A DNA stretch of 64,000 bases from the NCBI GenBank assembly GCA_029237695.1, contig CM055266.1, forward strand, positions 9,379,805 to 9,443,804, given 5' to 3'. A program made the translations under genes and the position numbers. Of the stretch, positions 52,163 to 63,214 are shown piece by piece. The stretch is from Conchocele bisecta (lineage: Eukaryota; Mollusca; Bivalvia; Lucinida; Thyasiridae). Numbering within the stretch: the stretch's first letter is position 1; each line of letters opens with the position of its first letter. The notes beneath the pieces were generated by a model. The model saw only the letters and a list, made by a program, of their open reading frames with translations, did no database searches and was not told the origin of the DNA.

Positions 52163-53309
52163 ATGGCCGTGGGAGGAGAGCAGGATTATGGCATGAATCC
52201 TGAGGAAGAACTGACTGACAAAGAATTGGAGGTGATGGTCAAGCTGTTGCTAAAGTCTGGCAAGTTTCACGTGACCTCTCTCCACAGATGTTCATGCCAA
52301 GATGGAGGATGGTACGAAGGCTAAGAAGCCTCCACCTCTTGCAATGTCTACACCAGGAATAGATGTTGGTTCGTTTGTGATCCCTCCACCTTTTCAGCAG
52401 CCACCGAGAATTTCTTTATTTTCGGGTGATGAGCCCCCACCCAAGGGGGAAGTCAGCTTTGAGATGTGGAAGTACGAGGTGCAGTGCTTGCAACGAGACC
52501 ACATGTATCCTGATACGATTTTATCACAGGCACTCAGACGCTCTCTTAAAGGCATTGCCAGTCGGATTTTGTTATCCATAGGTGAAGGTGCTGGGGTGGA
52601 CCAGATCTTAACCAAATTTGAGGGGATTTATGGCAATGTTTTTACAGGCGAGACCATCATGCAGCAGTTCTATACTGAACAGCAGAAGGCCGGAGAGTCC
52701 GTGGCAACATGGGCCTGCCGGTTAGAAGATTTGTTACAGCGTGCAGTTGAGTTAGGACATGTAACTTTTTCAGCTAAGAATGACATGTTGCGTAACACAT
52801 TTTGGACAGGTCTCTGCAGCGAACGAGTGAAAAACGCCTCCCGCCACAAATATGATTCAATGACAGATTTTAACTTGCTTCTTAGGGAGGTCCGGAAGAT
52901 TGACCAAGAGATGACCGGGAGTGATAAACTGAGAAAGACTGCTCAGCATCACATGACTACTACAGAGTCTGAAACTCCACCTGCAACATCGATTAATGAT
53001 CTTTGCAATAAGTTACAGGAGCTGATGAAGCGTATGGACTCCATGGAATCCAGGCTGGAGCAGCAGACCAGACCAACCGATCCGCCCCGTGGATCACCTG
53101 ATCATTTTCATGATGACACATACAGAGGTCGAAATTTCAGACGTGGTCGTAGTAGATCGTATTTTCAGCTACGTGGTAGAGGAGGACCACACAGACAGTC
53201 TTTAAAGTATATCGTGTCTCTGACGAGGGGCAAGTCAGAGACACAGGCGGAAACAGATGCCCCAAAAATGCTAACAATTGTGATTCCGTTACAGTTACAC
53301 CTGGTGTAA
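52163..53309 (+). pseudogene. Ty3/Gypsy gag, frameshifted
   Basis: The main frame (52302-53309) has the Gypsy/PNMA-type capsid pattern ISLFSGDEPPPKGEVSFEMW, ERVKNASRHKYDS and a basic RGRNFRRGRSR region typical of nucleic-acid binding. An ATG at 52163 opens a plausible N-terminus (MAVGGEQDYGMNPEEELTDK) in another frame, so a one-base shift lies near 52280. The expected CCHC knuckle is not intact; a remnant (RCPKN) appears in the pol frame near 53255. In a live element gag forms the particle around the RNA. Confidence 0.82.
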
Positions 53310-54718
53310 CATTATTAGAGAGAGTGATTGGTCCGTCTGCGGAAACAGACAGTACAGTTTGTGACCAAGACGCGAAAGCGTTGATTGACTCAGGTAGTGT
53401 AGTGACCACTATGGCGGAGTGGTTTTACCATTCACTGACTGATAAACCCGAGTTTCATAGTTTGCAGGAGTTTGGGCTGGTTGTGAATGTAACTGATGGA
53501 AATTAGTTGCCATGCACTGGATATGTTGATGCACATTTGTGTGTACCTTCTCTGGACACATCTGTTGTAACTATACCATGCCTTATTGTTCCAGATACAG
53601 AACACAACAGAGGGGTACCAATCATCATTGGAACCAACTACATCCGTCACTGTCTGGAACACTTTCAGAAAACAGATTACTTGCCTGAAGAATGGAGGTT
53701 GGCCTTCAAATCCATGGAAGCGAGCTGCATCAGCATCGGAGTTGCGAAGTCAACCAACAAGCGTCCGATCAATTTACAACCACATGAGTCAATCGTCGTA
53801 TCAGGACTGGTACGGAAGGATCAACTCGTCGGATCTGTAGTCACAGAACAGTCTACGAAGTTGCCTGGTAGTCTGACACTATGTCCCCGGTTGGTGTCCA
53901 TCACTTCAGCAGTGAACACAGTCATGATTCCTGTTCGCATCTCCAACATATCAGCGAAGGTGATGTCCATTCCTCCGAGGGCCACACTCTGCGAACTTCA
54001 GAAGGTAGATGTACTCCGCAGTTGGAAACCAAATCAAGACACGACCACAACGCATCAGACTGTACCGAAGACTGTGGAACCCATACCAGAGGAACTGAAG
54101 GAGTTAGGAATCAAGTTGGACAGTGACAGTTTGAGATCTGAACAGCGACAAGATGTTACTTCATTGATCAGTCGATGGACGTCCATCTTCAGTAGAGGTC
54201 CCACAGATTTAGGATGTACTGATATCGTGGAGCATGCTATCAAGTTGACAGATGACACCCCCTTCAAGGAACCGTACCGCTTTCCACCTGGAATGTACGA
54301 AGAAGTACGTGAACACTTGAAAGAGATGGTGGAAGCTGGAGCTATACGTCCATCAGAGAGTCCGTTCTCGTCGAACATCGTGCTTGTACGAAAGAAGGAC
54401 AACAGCCTCCGCTTCTGCATAGATTTTCGTAAGCTTAATGCCAGAACCATCCGGGACGCATATAGTTTACCGCGCATAGACGAGACCATCGACGCACTGG
54501 CAGGCTCCAAGTACTTTTCCAAGTTGGACCTTCGTAGTGGTTATTGGCAGGTGGCCATGTCAGAGGCAGACAAGCAGAAGACGGCATTCTCGGTGGGTCC
54601 CCTCGGCTTCTACGAGTGCAACAGGATGGCTTTTGGCTTAACGAACGCACCAAGTACTTTGCAGCGACTCATGGAGAGGTGCATGGACTGGGTGATCTCC
54701 ATCTACGCGACTGCCTGA
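53267..54718 (+). pseudogene. Ty3/Gypsy protease and N-terminal reverse transcriptase, with in-frame TAG
   Basis: The protease active site is seen as ALIDSGSVVTT and its C-terminal part as GVPIIIGTNYI, with an in-frame TAG at 53504-53506 between them. Reverse transcriptase follows: LVRKKDNSLRFCIDFRKLNA, DLRSGYWQV, GPLGFYECNRMAFGLTNAP. The frame is lost near 54690, before the catalytic YLDD box. Gag lies in a different frame, so expression in the intact ancestor would have needed frameshifting or a separate start. Confidence 0.9.
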
Positions 54719-55066
54719 TCTACCTAGACGACGTGATCATATTCTCCAAGACATTTGAGGAACATTGCACCAAGCTGGAGGCAGTATTTCGCCGGTTACA
54801 GCAGCATGCTCTGAAGCTAAAGGGATCCAAGTGCGAGTTCTTCATGCGTCGGGTGAATTATCTTGGTCACGTGGTGTCAGCAGACGGCGTAGAGACAGAT
54901 CCGGAGAAAGTGGAAGCCTTGAGGAATTGGCCTGTTCCCACGAACATCAATGAGGTCCGGAAATTCCTTGGTTTCGCGGGATACTACCGTAGATTCGTCA
55001 AGGATTACTCGCGGATAGTACGGCCACTTAATGACCTGCTGATCGGACATCCCACGAACAAGAACA
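54700..55066 (+). pseudogene. Ty3/Gypsy reverse transcriptase, C-terminal part
   Basis: Continues from the previous piece in another frame with LIYLDDVIIFSKT (catalytic YLDD), NYLGHVVSADGVETDP and EVRKFLGFAGYYRRFVKDYS, reaching the connection domain. It ends abruptly where LINE sequence begins; RNase H and the integrase core never follow. Confidence 0.9.
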
Positions 55067-55536
55067 ATTACTGATAAAAATGGCACATTTCTTGTATGCA
55101 ATGTTTACCGCCCACCACACACAGCAAATGACTTTTGGGAACGACTGAATATATGCATAGAACAGGCATCCGAAATAACCAAACATATAATAATAGTAGG
55201 TGATATAAATGAAGATCAACTTAATCCAACCAGCACAAGTTTAGAAATGTTATTATGATTAACAATATGAAAAACATAATAAATGAACCGACTAGGGTGA
55301 CAGATCTAACGCAGACACTTATCGACCCCATTGCAGTTACTGCAGAAGTATCCGTATACGATAGTGGAATCATCAAAACTCCATCGGAAATTAGTGATCA
55401 TTATGGCACATATGCATATATATATTGTAACTTACCGTCTGCAACTCCGTTTAAAAGAAAAGTCTGGAATTATGAACGAGCTAATTATAACATATTAAAT
55501 ATAGATGATACAAACAACAGATTGGTCATTTATTAA
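55067..55536 (+). pseudogene. LINE endonuclease (APE-type) fragment
   Basis: NVYRPPHTANDFWERL and IIIVGDIN are the YRPP and GDxN motifs of AP-like endonucleases. After a frame break, NIINEPTRVT, TLIDPIAVT and ISDHYGTY continue it; SDH is the catalytic histidine motif. Upstream catalytic residues are absent because of truncation. Confidence 0.85.
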
Positions 55537-55562
55537 TAATGAGGGTAGCTTAAACATAGCTT

Positions 55563-57060
55563 GTGAATCCTTCCAAAATAAATTTATGGAAATTTTGCAT
55601 GTATGTATTCCGACTAGTCTTGTTACAATACGGCCCTAATGACAAACCTTGGTATAATTCATTAATACGTAAAACATCTCGCCAGCGTGACCGTCAAAAA
55701 ACAACAGCTTTACGCACCAAAAATGAACAAGATTGGAAGACATATAAACAATTACGTAACAAAGTAAATAATATGAAAAAATAGCAAAACAAACATTTTA
55801 TGACAATTTAGAATTTACAATGCAAGATCTTAATGCTACTAATCCCCGTGAATACTGGAAAATAGTAAAAATGTTGGTGAAAGAAAATTAAAAAAATTGT
55901 GATACAATTCCACCTCTTTGTAAATCAGACAACACGTATACATTCACCGACACTGAAAAGGCTGAAGTATTGAATTAATATTTTGTTTCAATATCTACAG
56001 TAGATGATACAAACGTGGCTTTGCCGATTTTTTTTATCTCGAACAAATGATAGAATAAGAACAATTTCGATTACAGAGAAAGATGTGAAAGATATAATTT
56101 CAATATTAAATGTTCATAAAGCAACTGGACCTGATGAAATCAGTCATAGGATGCTTAAAAAAACTTCCTCTAGTATATGTAAACATCTCGCATTACTTTT
56201 CAATCGATCAATACAGGAAGGAGTATATCCTGAGAAATGGAAATATGCTAATGTTATGCCACTTTTCAAAAAAGGTGAACGGGACCAACCCTCAAATTAC
56301 AGACCTATTTCTTTGATTAGCTGTGTAGGCAAAGTTATAGAACGAATTGTATTTAAATATGTTTACAACCACCTACACTCCAACAATTTGATTTACAAAA
56401 ACCAATCCGGATTTTTACCTGGTCATTCAACCGTATATCAACTGATTGACATATACAATCAGATATGCAAAGCAATAGATGAACGAAAACACACATGTAT
56501 CGTTTTTTGTGACGTATCGAAAGCATTTGATAGAGTTTGGCATACAGGTTTTCTATATAAATTGAAACAGAATGGTGTAGATGGCAATCTTCATAGTTGG
56601 TTGGAAATTATTTATCAAACAGATACAGAAGGTTTTTGTAGGTTTCATCCTTTTCTGAAAACAAAGTAATAAGTGCAGGTGTTCCACAAGGATCGGTTCT
56701 TGGTCCTCTTCTCTTTTTGATATATGTAAATGATATTGCTGACAATCTAATCAGTACAACCAGACTTTTTGCCGATGACTCATCTATTGCAGTTTCAACA
56801 CCAGACATGAATATAATAGAACATAATATAAAAATCACGACTTAGATAAATTAGCGGAATGGTCAAACCAGTGGCTTGTGAAGTTCAACCCCTCTAAAAC
56901 TGACGCAATGATATGTTCACTAGTAAGACATGTAGATCCAGCTCTATATTTTAATAACGTCCAACTCCAATTTGTCGAACATCACAAACACTTGGGGTTA
57001 ACTCTTAGTCAGGATGGAACCTGGCATGAACATATTTAAAATATTATTGTATCAGCTTCA
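55563..57060 (+). pseudogene. LINE linker and reverse transcriptase, broken
   Basis: The linker has DKPWYNSLIRKTSRQRDRQK and WKTYKQLRNKVNNMKK. The polymerase has KATGPDEISHRMLKK, YPEKWKYANVMPLFKKGE, NYRPISLISCVGKVIERIV, KNQSGFLPGHSTVYQL, CDVSKAFDRVWH, then in another frame GVPQGSVLGPLLFLIYVND and FADDSS (catalytic). Breaks near 55785-56000, 56640 and 56838 destroy the frame. Confidence 0.92.
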
Positions 57061-57108
57061 AAGGTATTAATTAGGTATTAGGTTCTATGAAGATTTAAAT
57101 TTAAACTG

Positions 57109-57183
57109 AGTGAGTGAATAGGGTTTAACGTCCGCTTTTCTGACATAGAGGTACAAGCCTCAGGGAGTCTACACGCAGTCTAC
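57109..57183 (+). mobile_element. 75-bp SINE-like insertion in the LINE, 10-bp target duplication
   Basis: ATTTAAACTG stands at 57099-57108 and 57184-57193. The insert reads AGTGAGTGAATAGGGTTTAA ... CAGGGAGTCTACACGCAGTC. GTTTAACGTC is shared with the SINEs elsewhere in the window. Confidence 0.85.
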
Positions 57184-57189
57184 ATTTAA

Positions 57190-58030
57190 ACTGAATAGAA
57201 ATACATTAAATCAAATATATATATCTTACATGAGACCAATTGTTGAGTATGCAGCAATTGTTTGGGACAGTTGCACCCAATATGAACGTGATTCCCTTGA
57301 CAAACTGCAATATGAAGCAGCTAGAACAGTTACTGGTCTAACCCGTTCAGTTTCAATTAATAAACTTGTCCAAGAAATTGGATGGGTGTCCTATCAGACC
57401 GAAGAAAAATACAAAAAATAGTGTTAATATTCAAAGAAAAGGCAGGTAAACTTCCAACCTATCTACACGAGCTATTCCCACAACTCGTCGGAGAAAATAA
57501 TCCATATGAATTGCGTAATAGGAACAATGTTATTACATTAGCCAGGCGAACAGAAATCTACTCTAAATCTTTTATACCATCTTCATTAACATTATGGAAC
57601 GAGTTAGATGACGAAATTAAGAATTCCCCCTCCTTAGCAACATTTAAAGCCAAACTAAAACAGCTGTTCAAACCGGCAATTGTTCCAGCATACTACCTGA
57701 TAGGTAAAAGAACACAATCAGTTTATCACGCCCGCATAAGAAATCAATGTAGCAATAAAATTCAGATCTATTTATAAATCATCTACGAGAATCCCCATTA
57801 TGTCACTGCACACAAGACGTTGAAAATGCCGAGCACTACTTTTTCAAATGCACATCATTCAACCAACAACGCCAGCAAATGTTTACAGCAACCCGTCAAC
57901 ACAACCCCTTGTCAATAGATACTATACTGTTTGGAGACGAGTCAAAAGAATATGAATCTAATGCTACCATTTTCAAAGAAGTTCAGCGCTACATAAAACT
58001 CACTCGTCGTTTTAATAATTTTAATAATGA
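57190..58030 (+). pseudogene. LINE C-terminal region with Cys/His cluster
   Basis: ISYMRPIVEYAAIVWDSC and LDKLQYEAARTVTGLTR, then (frame break at about 57420) LARRTEIYSKSFIPSSLTLW and ATFKAKLKQLF. After another break comes CHCTQDVENAEHYFFKC, a likely zinc-binding knuckle of CR1/jockey-group elements. Confidence 0.85.
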
Positions 58031-58390
58031 GTAGACTCACTAACTTGTTCCTGTTTTATAGGGAAAATAATCAACTTACATGGTGGCCCGATTTGTGGAT
58101 GTCAAGCGGTCTGAATTCACTGGAGAATGCAACACGAATATATATGCATGCTTGTTTTGTTGTTTTTTTTCGTTTATTTTTCGTACATGTTTTTTGCTCT
58201 ATATATCATTACATTATACCGTATATTTCACCGCCATTATACCACATGTTTAATACTTGTAATAAGCATTTGGGAAGGGCTGTAGCTAACGTTGTAAAAA
58301 CTTGTAGCCCAACCCGTTTGCTCTCTTTACCAGAAAATTTTTTATTGTACAATTATTGTAAATTGTAAAAAAAAAGAGAAATAAAATATG

Positions 58391-59423
58391 TTTAAACTAA
58401 ATAGTCCATATTTCCTAGTATTTGGAAGACATCACAGACTCGCGTTTGACGCGTTCCTTGGACTGCAAGAGGACTATGAAGTCGGACAACCCAGGAACCC
58501 TACTGGCTACGTCGACAAACTGAAGAAAAGACTGGCATTTGCTTACCAGCGAGCTTCAGAAGAATCCCGTACTCAGCAGGAGAGGCACAAGGCCATTTAC
58601 GATTTTGAGAGTCCGACAGTCCAAGTTGGAGCAAGGAGATAGAGTTCTGATGAAGAACGTGCGACTGGACAAGAAACACAAGTTGGCAGACAGATGGTTG
58701 AGAGACCCATTCATTGTGAAGGACCAGCCGAACCAGGACATTCCCGTGTACTTGGTAGGGAAAGAGGACGGACCTGGACATGACAAAGTGCTCCATTGGA
58801 ACTTGTTACTGCCGTTCAACGCCATCCCAAGTGACCTTCCTCCGGATGAGTCACATGACCAAGGGAACACACCACGAACACGGCTGCGTTCACAGAGACG
58901 ACACCACCAAGATAATATCACTGGAGAACGACAGTGGAGACACAGGCATTCAAGCACCAGTTCGGACGCTTATAGTGATGCCAGTGAAGGGACATACGTT
59001 ATTCCACAACGTCGACGTGGGGGTAGACGACGTCTATCTCCGAGACGTCATCTGGATCCACAAGATCCGGGATTTCAACCAAGTAGCTCCGTCAACGTCA
59101 GTATGTCATTACCAACTGTCCATTCTATGCCAGATGCTGACGGAAGTTATGTTGTAGAGGAACATGCGTCGGGTGTGTCTAGCACCAGTAACACTGTAGA
59201 ACCAGTTTCCGTGATTTCAGATCACATATCTGATGGAGAAGCTGTTCCCAGCATACAGTCACCAGAAGTGAGACCAGTATCACCAGAGATAGTGACAGCT
59301 GCGCCAGAAGTACCGGAACGAGAGCTATCTCCGCCCATTCGCAGATCGGGACGGGAACGGAAACCGCCTGCGTGGATGAGTACCGGCTTCTGGGAGCTGA
59401 GATTCATTTTGAAAATAGGATGA
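58391..59423 (+). pseudogene. Ty3/Gypsy integrase C-terminal part, frameshifted
   Basis: SPYFLVFGRHHRLAFDAFLG is the conserved block after the integrase core. A frameshift near 58606 moves to a frame with LEQGDRVLMKNVRL (the GPF/Y-type C-terminal fold), DKVLHWNLLLPF, a Ser/Arg-rich tail and RSGRERKPPAWM. The integrase zinc finger and DDE core are absent, replaced by the LINE. In a live element it would insert cDNA into the genome. Confidence 0.88.
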
Positions 59424-59514
59424 TATGTATTTGATATGGGAATAAACGTTTTTAGATTATGATTACACACTGCTTTGCTTTGTAATAATGTTAAATGTCG
59501 AGACGACATTTCAC

Positions 59515-59526
59515 GTGGGGAGGGAG
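59515..59526 (+). promoter_or_regulatory. Polypurine tract of the Gypsy element
   Basis: GTGGGGAGGGAG lies just before TGTGTAACCGGAAGG, the expected position for the plus-strand primer next to a 3' LTR. Confidence 0.75.
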
Positions 59527-60839
59527 TGTGTAACCGGAAGGTCATTTTATCCAAACTCCTATATCATATCCTATAATACCCATATATCCTGTCTCCTATC
59601 CTGTATTTATTATATATTATCATGCACAGTTAACATCTGTATATTTTTCTGAGCTTTTTAGCGTCCATCTTAAGACATGGTTTACTGTTGCATAAGCACA
59701 GCTCAACAGCTAAGTTTAATGCCTTATGATGTGCGTCATTTGGCGCGGAATCTCAAGTCTCGTTCTGGCGTTGGCTTTGGCGCGCACTGCGCGGCTGTCG
59801 TCACTTCTTCGATAGTCGCCAGTGTACGCTCATCGCCACCATATTGTATCTTTGATAAATAATAAATGACATTTTGTAATTTATTTTTGGTTTATCTCCA
59901 GGTAATTGTAATTGTAAAATATGTATATATTTCTTGCTTGTATTTGGCTTAATCGGTGAAATGATCACATAATGACGTAAAAGGATATTTGGACGTTTCA
60001 TACACTCCTTTGTCATTTTGATCACCGATTATCACTCATCTATTTTCTCGTGAGCCGATTACTTATCATATATGGCGTGCATGTTCGATTGTGTATACAT
60101 CTACTCTATTTCATGAGAATTGCGACATATTATGTTCCGACACCGGCCAGATATTGATATTCTGTATCAATTGGCACCTTACTGATTCTAGTTATACCGG
60201 CCGTTAGCCATATATTGTATCTACGGTTCATGTCGGACAGTTCATGTTCGGGGGTTTGTGTTTAGTTTAACACATACCCACCGTTATTTATGCCACATTA
60301 CGGTGCATTGTTACATTAGAACCGCTATTCTCATGCGTTCCCACCTATTTGACCAGGGCCCTGATTGGCTGGCACAAATGTGCAGCCATATCCGTGTCTT
60401 CACTGGTAACATATACCGTTGTGTTCCTTTGTTTAACTTCCGACGCATCAGTGTAGGTTCTGATCAGACTCCACATATGTGCAGTCTGATCTGGGACTAC
60501 ACTGGTCACATACATGCAGGAGCGTCAGTTAATGTACGGATCATATTTCACCAATGTGCAGTCTGATCTGGGACTACACTGGTCGCATATGACCGATGCA
60601 TCCTTTTGGGTCTTTTTGCTTAGGGTCTACACATGAGTATAGTTCGGTTCAACGACTTCTTCGATAGTCGCCAGTGTACGCGCATCGCCGCCATATTGTA
60701 TCTTTGATAACTAATAAATTACATTTTGTAATTTAGTTTTGGTTTATCTCCAGTTTCCCCAGACCTCAGCGATACAGAGCATCCCTGATTATCCAACCCT
60801 TCCCCTCACCAGTATCTCCGTAATGGACGTGCTGTGACA
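59527..60839 (+). mobile_element. Probable 3' LTR region, different from the 5' LTR
   Basis: Begins TGTGTAACCGG after the polypurine tract. A CA end at 60839 precedes a second primer-binding site at 60845. It holds a ~98-bp direct repeat (from 59803 and from 60655; TTCTTCGATAGTCGCCAGTG, TTTGATAAATAATAAATGAC), so it may be two partial LTRs with about 750 bp of foreign DNA between them. It includes a TATGTGGCTG-like fragment at 60445-60590 (CAGTCTGATCTGGGACTACA twice). Confidence 0.6.
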
Positions 60840-60978
60840 TTTGTGGCGCCCAACGAGGGACCGTGACTGACATATACTCCGAGATTGTCCCACAGATAAT
60901 CAATGTACCAACAATATGGAATTCAGAGACGAATTAAATATAGAATTCGGGGACGAATTTCAATTTGGCGGGGGAGTA

Positions 60979-61120
60979 TGTCACGATACGGATCTAGTAA
61001 CTCAGGAAAGAAGATGTGTATCTGTGCCCGGTTAGCTCAGTCGGTAGAGGGACCGCCTTGTAAGCGGGAGGTGCCGGGTTCGAGTCCAGGGTCGGGCGCA
61101 TATTTTCTCTTTCTGTTACA
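60979..61120 (+). mobile_element. Short LTR with tRNA-like gene, second copy
   Basis: TGTCACGATACGGATCTAGT ... TTTCTGTTACA. It is four bases shorter than the 50203 copy near CTC(GATC)AGG, otherwise closely alike. Confidence 0.8.
61026..61097 (+). tRNA. tRNA-like sequence inside the second LTR copy, anticodon TGT
   Basis: 72 nt with a complete 7-bp acceptor stem (GCCCGGT/GTCGGGC, two wobbles), anticodon loop CTTGTAA, perfect A box (TAGCTCAGTCGG) and B box (GGTTCGAGTCC), and TTTT five bases after the end. One mismatch each in the D, anticodon and T stems. Better preserved than the 50254 copy. Confidence 0.78.
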
Positions 61121-61194
61121 TTTGGCGCCGTGACTGACATATACTCCGAGATTGTCCCAGAGATAATCACTGTACCCAATAAATATTTTTTCTA

Positions 61195-61612
61195 AGTTTA
61201 TGTCCGTGACCTTGAGCCCTGGCATAAATGTGGGTCGTAGGTTTGTTGCAGAATGATGTATGAGTGTCAGAGAAGGGGTGGGTAAAATATGAAAGATTTC
61301 CGCAAAGGGAAAGAGAAGTTAAAAGGAAATTTACAATTGTTAAGTTTTCGTTTTTTTCTAAGTTTCTAAGTCCGTGACCTTGACCCCTGGCATAAATGGG
61401 GGTCGTAGGTTTGTTGCAGAATGATGTATGAGTGTCAGAGAAGGGGCGGGTAAAATATGAAAGATTTCCGCAAAGGGAAAGAGAAGTTAAAAGGCAATTT
61501 ACAATTGTTAAGTTTTGTGACGGACGGAAACACGGAAAGACGGACGGACGGACGGACGGAGACGGACGGACGGACAAGCTGACTCCAGTCAGGGTGGGGG
61601 GGTGTATAATCA
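61195..61612. repeat. Two-unit tandem-core element with (GGAC)n tail
   Basis: Two ~170-bp units (GGCATAAATGTGGGTCGTAG, GATGTATGAGTGTCAGAGAA, GAAAGATTTCCGCAAAGGGA), a (GGAC)n run at 61530-61575, and the end CTGACTCCAGTCAGGG...GGGGGTGTATAAT, similar to the end of the element at 1-1081. Confidence 0.85.
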
Positions 61613-61689
61613 TTTAGTAATATTTATTTTGCTGATAGTGACGCGCTGTGGTATCAGGCTATTTTCATATGCAAATGAAGCATGCTATT

Positions 61690-63210
61690 TTTGTCGCGCC
61701 CGCTTGCGGAAAGCGCGATATAGTCGGCACTTTGGCGTACGTACGTACGCACGTACGTACGTGTGTCCGGTTAAAGTTTTTGGTTAAGTTGTTTGGTTAA
61801 GTTTTTTGGTTAAAGTTTTTGGTTGAGTTCTTTGGTTAAAGTTTTTGGTTAAGTTTTTTGGTTAAGTTTTTTGGTTAAAAGTTTTTCGTTATACTATATC
61901 TCTGCAACTGCTTTGCCCATTACCTTGAAACTTCACATGGGTGTTTATCATCATCTATATTTTCATTCTATCCCCCTCCCGTGCGGCCCCTGTGCCCAAT
62001 GTCAAGGTCAAATTACTTTGAAGTTTTTGGTTAAGTTTTTATACGACCGTTTTTAAAAAACGGTACGTATTATGTTTTACCGCACAGGCGGGCGGGCGGT
62101 TGAAGAAAAAGCGCATAGTTCGTGTACACAACTCCTCCGAAACCGTTCAGTCGATCGTTCTGAAATTATACACACGTCTTCTACACATATTGAAGATGTG
62201 CATTGTGCACCTTGGTGTTTTTATGTCGAAAAAATATTTTTTAACAAAAATATCACCTTTTTAACTTAGCCATTTTTTCTACATCTTTCTATACAATTCT
62301 ATTTACGGTACACAGTTTGTGTACACAACTCCTCCGAAACCGTTCAGTCGATCGTTCTGAAACTATACACACGTCTTCTACACATATTGAAGATGTGCAC
62401 CTTGGTGTTTTTATGCCGAAAAAAATATTCTTTTACAAAAATATCGCCTTTTTAACTTAGCCACTGTTTCTACATTGTTCTATGCATTTCTATATACAAT
62501 ACAGAGTTTGTGTACACAACTCCTCCGAAACTGTTCAGTCGGTCGTTCTGAAACTATACACACGTCTTCTACACATATTGAAGATGTGCACCTAGGTGTT
62601 TTTATGCCGAAAAAATATTTGTTAAGAAAAATATCACCTTTTTAACTTAGCCATTTTTTCTACATTATTGTATCCAATTCCCTATCATTTCTACTTTACA
62701 CTCTACTTTTCTATCTCTGCCTAAATTAGTATACATGTTTAGCACAAGGAGATGAAGAAATAATGCTATACACTTTCAAATTCTCATTAATGTTTCTTAC
62801 CTTGGTGACAGCTTCACATTTCTGCATCTTCGCTGTCTGGCCCATATTCGACGGGCGTATTTTGTGACTTGCGGCACTCTTGTTTGGTTAAAGTTTTTGG
62901 TTAAATGTTTTGGTTAAGTTTTTTGGTTAAAGTTTTTCGTTATACTATATCTCTGCAACTGCTTTGCCCATTACCTTGAAACTTCACATGGGTGTTTATC
63001 ATCATCTGTATTTTCATTCTACCTCACTCCCGTGCGGCCCCTGTGCCCAATGTCAAGGTCAAATTACTTTAGTTTTTGGTTGAGTTTTTTGGTTAAAGTT
63101 TTTGGTTAAGTTTTTTTCTTAAGTTTTTCGTTATACTATATCTTTTTTTTTAGTGTCCATGCCTCGCCACAAGGCGCGACATGCAGGCCGCGGCCATCTA
63201 GTTTAATTAT
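61690..63210. repeat. Inverted copy of the 37-44 kb repeat family with a different inner array
   Basis: Reads GTCGCGCCCGCTTGCGGAAA at its left and TGCCTCGCCACAAGGCGCGA at its right, the reverse complement of motifs at 37.6-43.6 kb. CACATGGGTGTTTATCATCA occurs at both 61935 and 62986. Between them, 62041-62660 holds a hairpin (CCGTTTTTAAAAAACGG) and three ~195-bp units (GTACACAACTCCTCCGAAAC, TATTGAAGATGTGCACCT). Confidence 0.82.
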
Positions 63211-63214
63211 TTAT

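Larger units (their letters stand above)
55067..58390 (+). mobile_element. Non-LTR retrotransposon (jockey/CR1-type LINE) inside the Gypsy element
   Basis: 5'-truncated LINE that starts within its endonuclease domain and ends in an A-rich tail (58366-58385). Order: endonuclease, linker, reverse transcriptase, C-terminal Cys/His region. Several frameshifts and stops make it dead. The clade is a guess from motif style. A 75-bp insert at 57109-57183 lies within it. Confidence 0.85.
60845..61180 (+). mobile_element. Miniature LTR element (TRIM-like)
   Basis: Primer-binding site TGGCGCCCAACGAGGGAC (60845-60862), about 100 bp of leader, a purine-rich GGCGGGGGAG (60967-60976), the tRNA-bearing LTR (60979-61120), TT, a truncated TGGCGCC, and a second copy of the leader (GTGACTGACATATACTCCGA). 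No coding sequence. Confidence 0.7.

Noticed and set aside
54055..54522. 155-residue minus-strand frame
   Set aside because: Antisense shadow of the Gypsy reverse transcriptase.
58556..59554. Minus-strand and alternative-frame ORFs of 98-133 residues
   Set aside because: Shadows of the integrase tail, which has the recognisable motifs on the plus strand.
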